Source: Acetobacter musti
GTDB taxonomy: Bacteria > Pseudomonadota > Alphaproteobacteria > Acetobacterales > Acetobacteraceae
Assembly: GCF_011516835.1 (NCBI RefSeq)
Contig: NZ_WOTB01000023.1
Span: forward strand, 1 to 61,326
DNA length: 61,326 bases
Direction of reading: 5' to 3'
Shown here: one piece after another, positions 57,073 through 61,326 of the stretch
Numbering within the stretch: position 1 is the stretch's first letter
Layout of the letters: each line of letters begins with the position of its first letter
Made by a program: the position numbers and the translations under genes
Notes under the pieces: generated by a model
Seen by the model: the letters and a program-made list of their open reading frames with translations, nothing else
Told to the model about the DNA's origin: nothing
Database searches by the model: none

Positions 57073-57753
57073 TCAATCCGCCCGCAGCATATAACCGGAA
57101 TTGCGGACAGTCTGGATCAGGGGTTGCGAAAAAGGCTTGTCAACTTTCTGGCGCAGTCTCGAGACATGCACGTCAATGACATTGGTCTGCGGATCAAAAT
57201 GATAGTCCCAGACGCCTTCCAGAAGCATCGTGCGGGTCACCACCTGGCCTGCGTGTCGCATGAGGAACTCAAGCAAACGAAACTCCCGTGGCTGGAGATC
57301 GATTTTCTGTCCATCACGACGCACGCTCCGCGACAGAAGATCCATTTCGAGTCCTCCGACCTCCAGCTTCGTCTGGGGTGCGGCCTCGTTTCGTCCACGA
57401 CGTCCGAGTGCCTCAACGCGCGCCAGAAGTTCGGAAAACGCAAATGGTTTGGTCAGGTAATCATCGCTGCCTGACTTGAGACCGGCAACCCGGTCGTCCA
57501 CATCCGCCAGCGCCGACAGGATGAGGACCGGCGTGGCGTTTGCCTGAGCTCTGAGGGTTTCAAGAATGCGAAGCCCGTCAATGCCTCCTGGCAGCATACG
57601 GTCCAGAATAATGACATCAAATTTCTCGCTGACGGCGAGGAACAGTCCGTCCTTTCCATTATCGGCCTGTTCAACCAGATGACCTGTTTCAGTCAGCCCT
57701 TTTGCGATGAAACTTCTGACAGTCGGGTCATCTTCAACGAGGAGTATGCGCAT
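57073..57753 (-). CDS. OmpR-family response regulator
   Basis: 226 residues. Receiver with acidic pair EDD (7-9), phosphorylated D51 (VIILDRMLPGG), T/S switch in LSALAD, and K in DYLTKPFAF; C-terminal winged helix (LQPREFRLLEFLMRHAGQVV, VWDYHFDPQTNVIDVHVSRL). ATG 57753 has GGAG at 7 bases. Heads the operon with the kinase and two exported proteins. Confidence 0.95.
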   Translation of the reverse strand: MRILLVEDDPTVRSFIAKGLTETGHLVEQADNGKDGLFLAVSEKFDVIILDRMLPGGIDGLRILETLRAQANATPVLILSALADVDDRVAGLKSGSDDYLTKPFAFSELLARVEALGRRGRNEAAPQTKLEVGGLEMDLLSRSVRRDGQKIDLQPREFRLLEFLMRHAGQVVTRTMLLEGVWDYHFDPQTNVIDVHVSRLRQKVDKPFSQPLIQTVRNSGYMLRAD

Positions 57754-57875
57754 GATATCACTCCAAAACTGCGATGTCCCGTATATCGGGTCGTTCCAGT
57801 CTAGAGACGCCTGGGCAGCCTGTCACGTAAGCCGTCCTTTCGTCGCTGAAGCAGCCTGTTGAGTGCTATAAACAG

Positions 57876-58634
57876 CTACGAATTTGTAAGCTGGGATACA
57901 CCATGCGGTGCTTCCTGATCATTCAGTTCACGCCATGTACCGCGTGAGAGAATTTCCGCAGGACGAAAGCCCGATTTGTAAGACATCTTCCGACTCCTGG
58001 CGATCCAGTAGCCGAGATAAACATAGGGAAGATGCCTGAGCCTGGCCCGTTCAATCAGCCACATAATTGCAAATGTGCCGGGTGAGCGGGACGCCAGGGA
58101 AGGATCAAAGAAACTGTAGACGGCGGACAGACCGTCTCCGAGTCTGTCTACGAGGCTGACGCCGGTCAGCTGATGAGTCTGCGAACGGAATTCTATAATT
58201 ACGGTGTCAATTGGCGTGTCTTCCACCATCGAGCGGTAATCACTGAAACTCATCCCGGCCATATCACCATCAGCATGTCGTGCCATCTGATATTGCCGGA
58301 ACAATACGAACTGCTCCGCCGTCGCGCGTGCGGGCATCTCAAACCCTTCGATGTCGGAACTGGCCCTCATTATTTTGCGTTGTGTCCGGCTGGGCTGAAA
58401 TCTTGCCGCAGGAATTCGGATCGGTACACACGCATTACAGCCATTGCATACGGGGGCGTAGGCAATGGTGTGGCTGCGTCGAAAGCCGGACCGTGAAAGT
58501 CGTTCATGCAGTGCCTCAGCATCATGACCTGCAAGATCTGTTACGACCTTTCTTTCCATCTGGTCAGGTAGATACGGGCAGGGGAGGGGCGCTGTCGTAT
58601 AAAAAAACTGAGGATGACGCGATGAATAGGTCAC
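57876..58634 (-). CDS. bpt: Aspartate/glutamate leucyltransferase (N-end rule)
   Basis: 252 residues of the arginyltransferase/Bpt family: FFYTTAPLPCPYLPDQMERK, the cysteine block CNGCNACVPIRIPAARF, and DPSLASRSPGTFAIMWLIERA, VYLGYWIARSRKMSYKSGFRP. It adds Leu to proteins with N-terminal Asp/Glu for ClpAP/ClpS degradation. Annotated as arginyltransferase in many genomes. The 158 bases to hemB show no gene. Confidence 0.95.
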   Translation of the reverse strand: MTYSSRHPQFFYTTAPLPCPYLPDQMERKVVTDLAGHDAEALHERLSRSGFRRSHTIAYAPVCNGCNACVPIRIPAARFQPSRTQRKIMRASSDIEGFEMPARATAEQFVLFRQYQMARHADGDMAGMSFSDYRSMVEDTPIDTVIIEFRSQTHQLTGVSLVDRLGDGLSAVYSFFDPSLASRSPGTFAIMWLIERARLRHLPYVYLGYWIARSRKMSYKSGFRPAEILSRGTWRELNDQEAPHGVSQLTNS

Positions 58635-58792
58635 AGTCTCACGCCTCCTTATCTTTGCATCAGTCAGGGGCAGAAACCAGTCCGTCGCCCCCTGAGACCA
58701 TGACCAGTAATGTGGAGTAAGCGGGCAGGCGTTTCAATCTGCATCACAGCCTGTGATCATCCTGGGGAGATAATATCTGATATCCTGGGATG

Positions 58793-61251
<2,459 letters not shown>

Positions 61252-61263
61252 CAGTAATGCTGA

Positions 61264-61326
61264 ATGACGCAAGCCCGCAAGCCGTATCCCTCTGACGTAT
61301 CAGACGAAGAATGGTCGTTGGTTGTT
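61264..61326 (+). CDS. Transposase N-terminus, IS5-like (partial, right edge)
   Basis: From ATG 61264 the last 21 codons of the window read MTQARKPYPSDVSDEEW followed by SLVV, a typical IS5-superfamily transposase opening (the YPSDVSDEEW block). The element continues beyond the window. Its left end is probably between 61215 and 61250, next to the broken tail-fibre-like gene. It is a different IS type from the remnants at 20.6 and 31.5 kb. Confidence 0.7.
   Translation, partial: MTQARKPYPSDVSDEEWSLVV

Overview
The window looks like a chromosomal segment of an acetic acid bacterium (Acetobacteraceae, Alphaproteobacteria). This rests on gene content and order: a B12-radical SAM protein resembling the hopanoid C-3 methylase HpnR, an acetan/gum-type exopolysaccharide module opening with a polyisoprenyl-phosphate sugar transferase, aconitase B, an OprB-type porin, an alphaproteobacterial ornithine decarboxylase, and the split PurS/PurQ/PurL system. 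No tRNA, rRNA or CRISPR array was recognised, and species cannot be fixed by eye.

Layout. 1-6 kb (minus strand): a DUF1501/DUF1800 pair cut by the left edge, then acnB. 6.3-18.9 kb (plus strand): an SDR protein with an altered catalytic motif, a frameshifted 2OG-Fe(II) oxygenase-like gene, a foldable repeat element, a 2112-residue DUF4011/SF1-helicase/nuclease/DUF3320 protein of a type linked to phage defence, a gene-free C-rich stretch, endonuclease III, a thioredoxin-TPR co-chaperone, a LON-substrate-binding-domain protein, a Trm112-like protein and a small lipoprotein. The coding strand of much of this block is unusually C-rich. 19-20.6 kb: hpnR-like gene.

20.6-32.1 kb: an AT-richer exopolysaccharide module (initiating sugar-1-P transferase, WecG/TagA/CpsF transferase, Wzc/GumC-like protein, GT4 transferase, outer-membrane beta-barrel, Wza-like lipoprotein) followed by purB. 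It is bracketed by two decayed, same-orientation IS5-family remnants. The wza-like gene carries a run of 12 G near its start, an obvious candidate for slip-strand phase variation of polysaccharide export; this is the most striking observation in the window. No Wzx flippase or Wzy polymerase is present here.

32.2-37.3 kb: purC, purS, an exported Rap1a/Tai-like gene inserted by 4-base overlaps, purQ, purL, bolA and grxD, ending in a good terminator. 37.4-48 kb: housekeeping genes (yraN, cls, dapB, metK, trmB, purH, accC-accB-aroQ) plus two exported hypothetical proteins. 48-58.7 kb: RlpA-like protein, BrkB-family membrane protein, ornithine decarboxylase with a long structured leader, OprB porin, moaB, a DJ-1/PfpI protein, a two-component system co-translated with two exported proteins, and the N-end-rule transferase bpt. 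58.8-61.3 kb: hemB, a tail-fibre-like reading frame apparently broken by an insertion sequence, and the first codons of that element's transposase at the right edge.

Functional groups: purB, purC, purSQL and purH cover much of the late purine pathway. accBC and aroQ form an overlapping operon. The exopolysaccharide genes supply initiation, transfer, length control and export.
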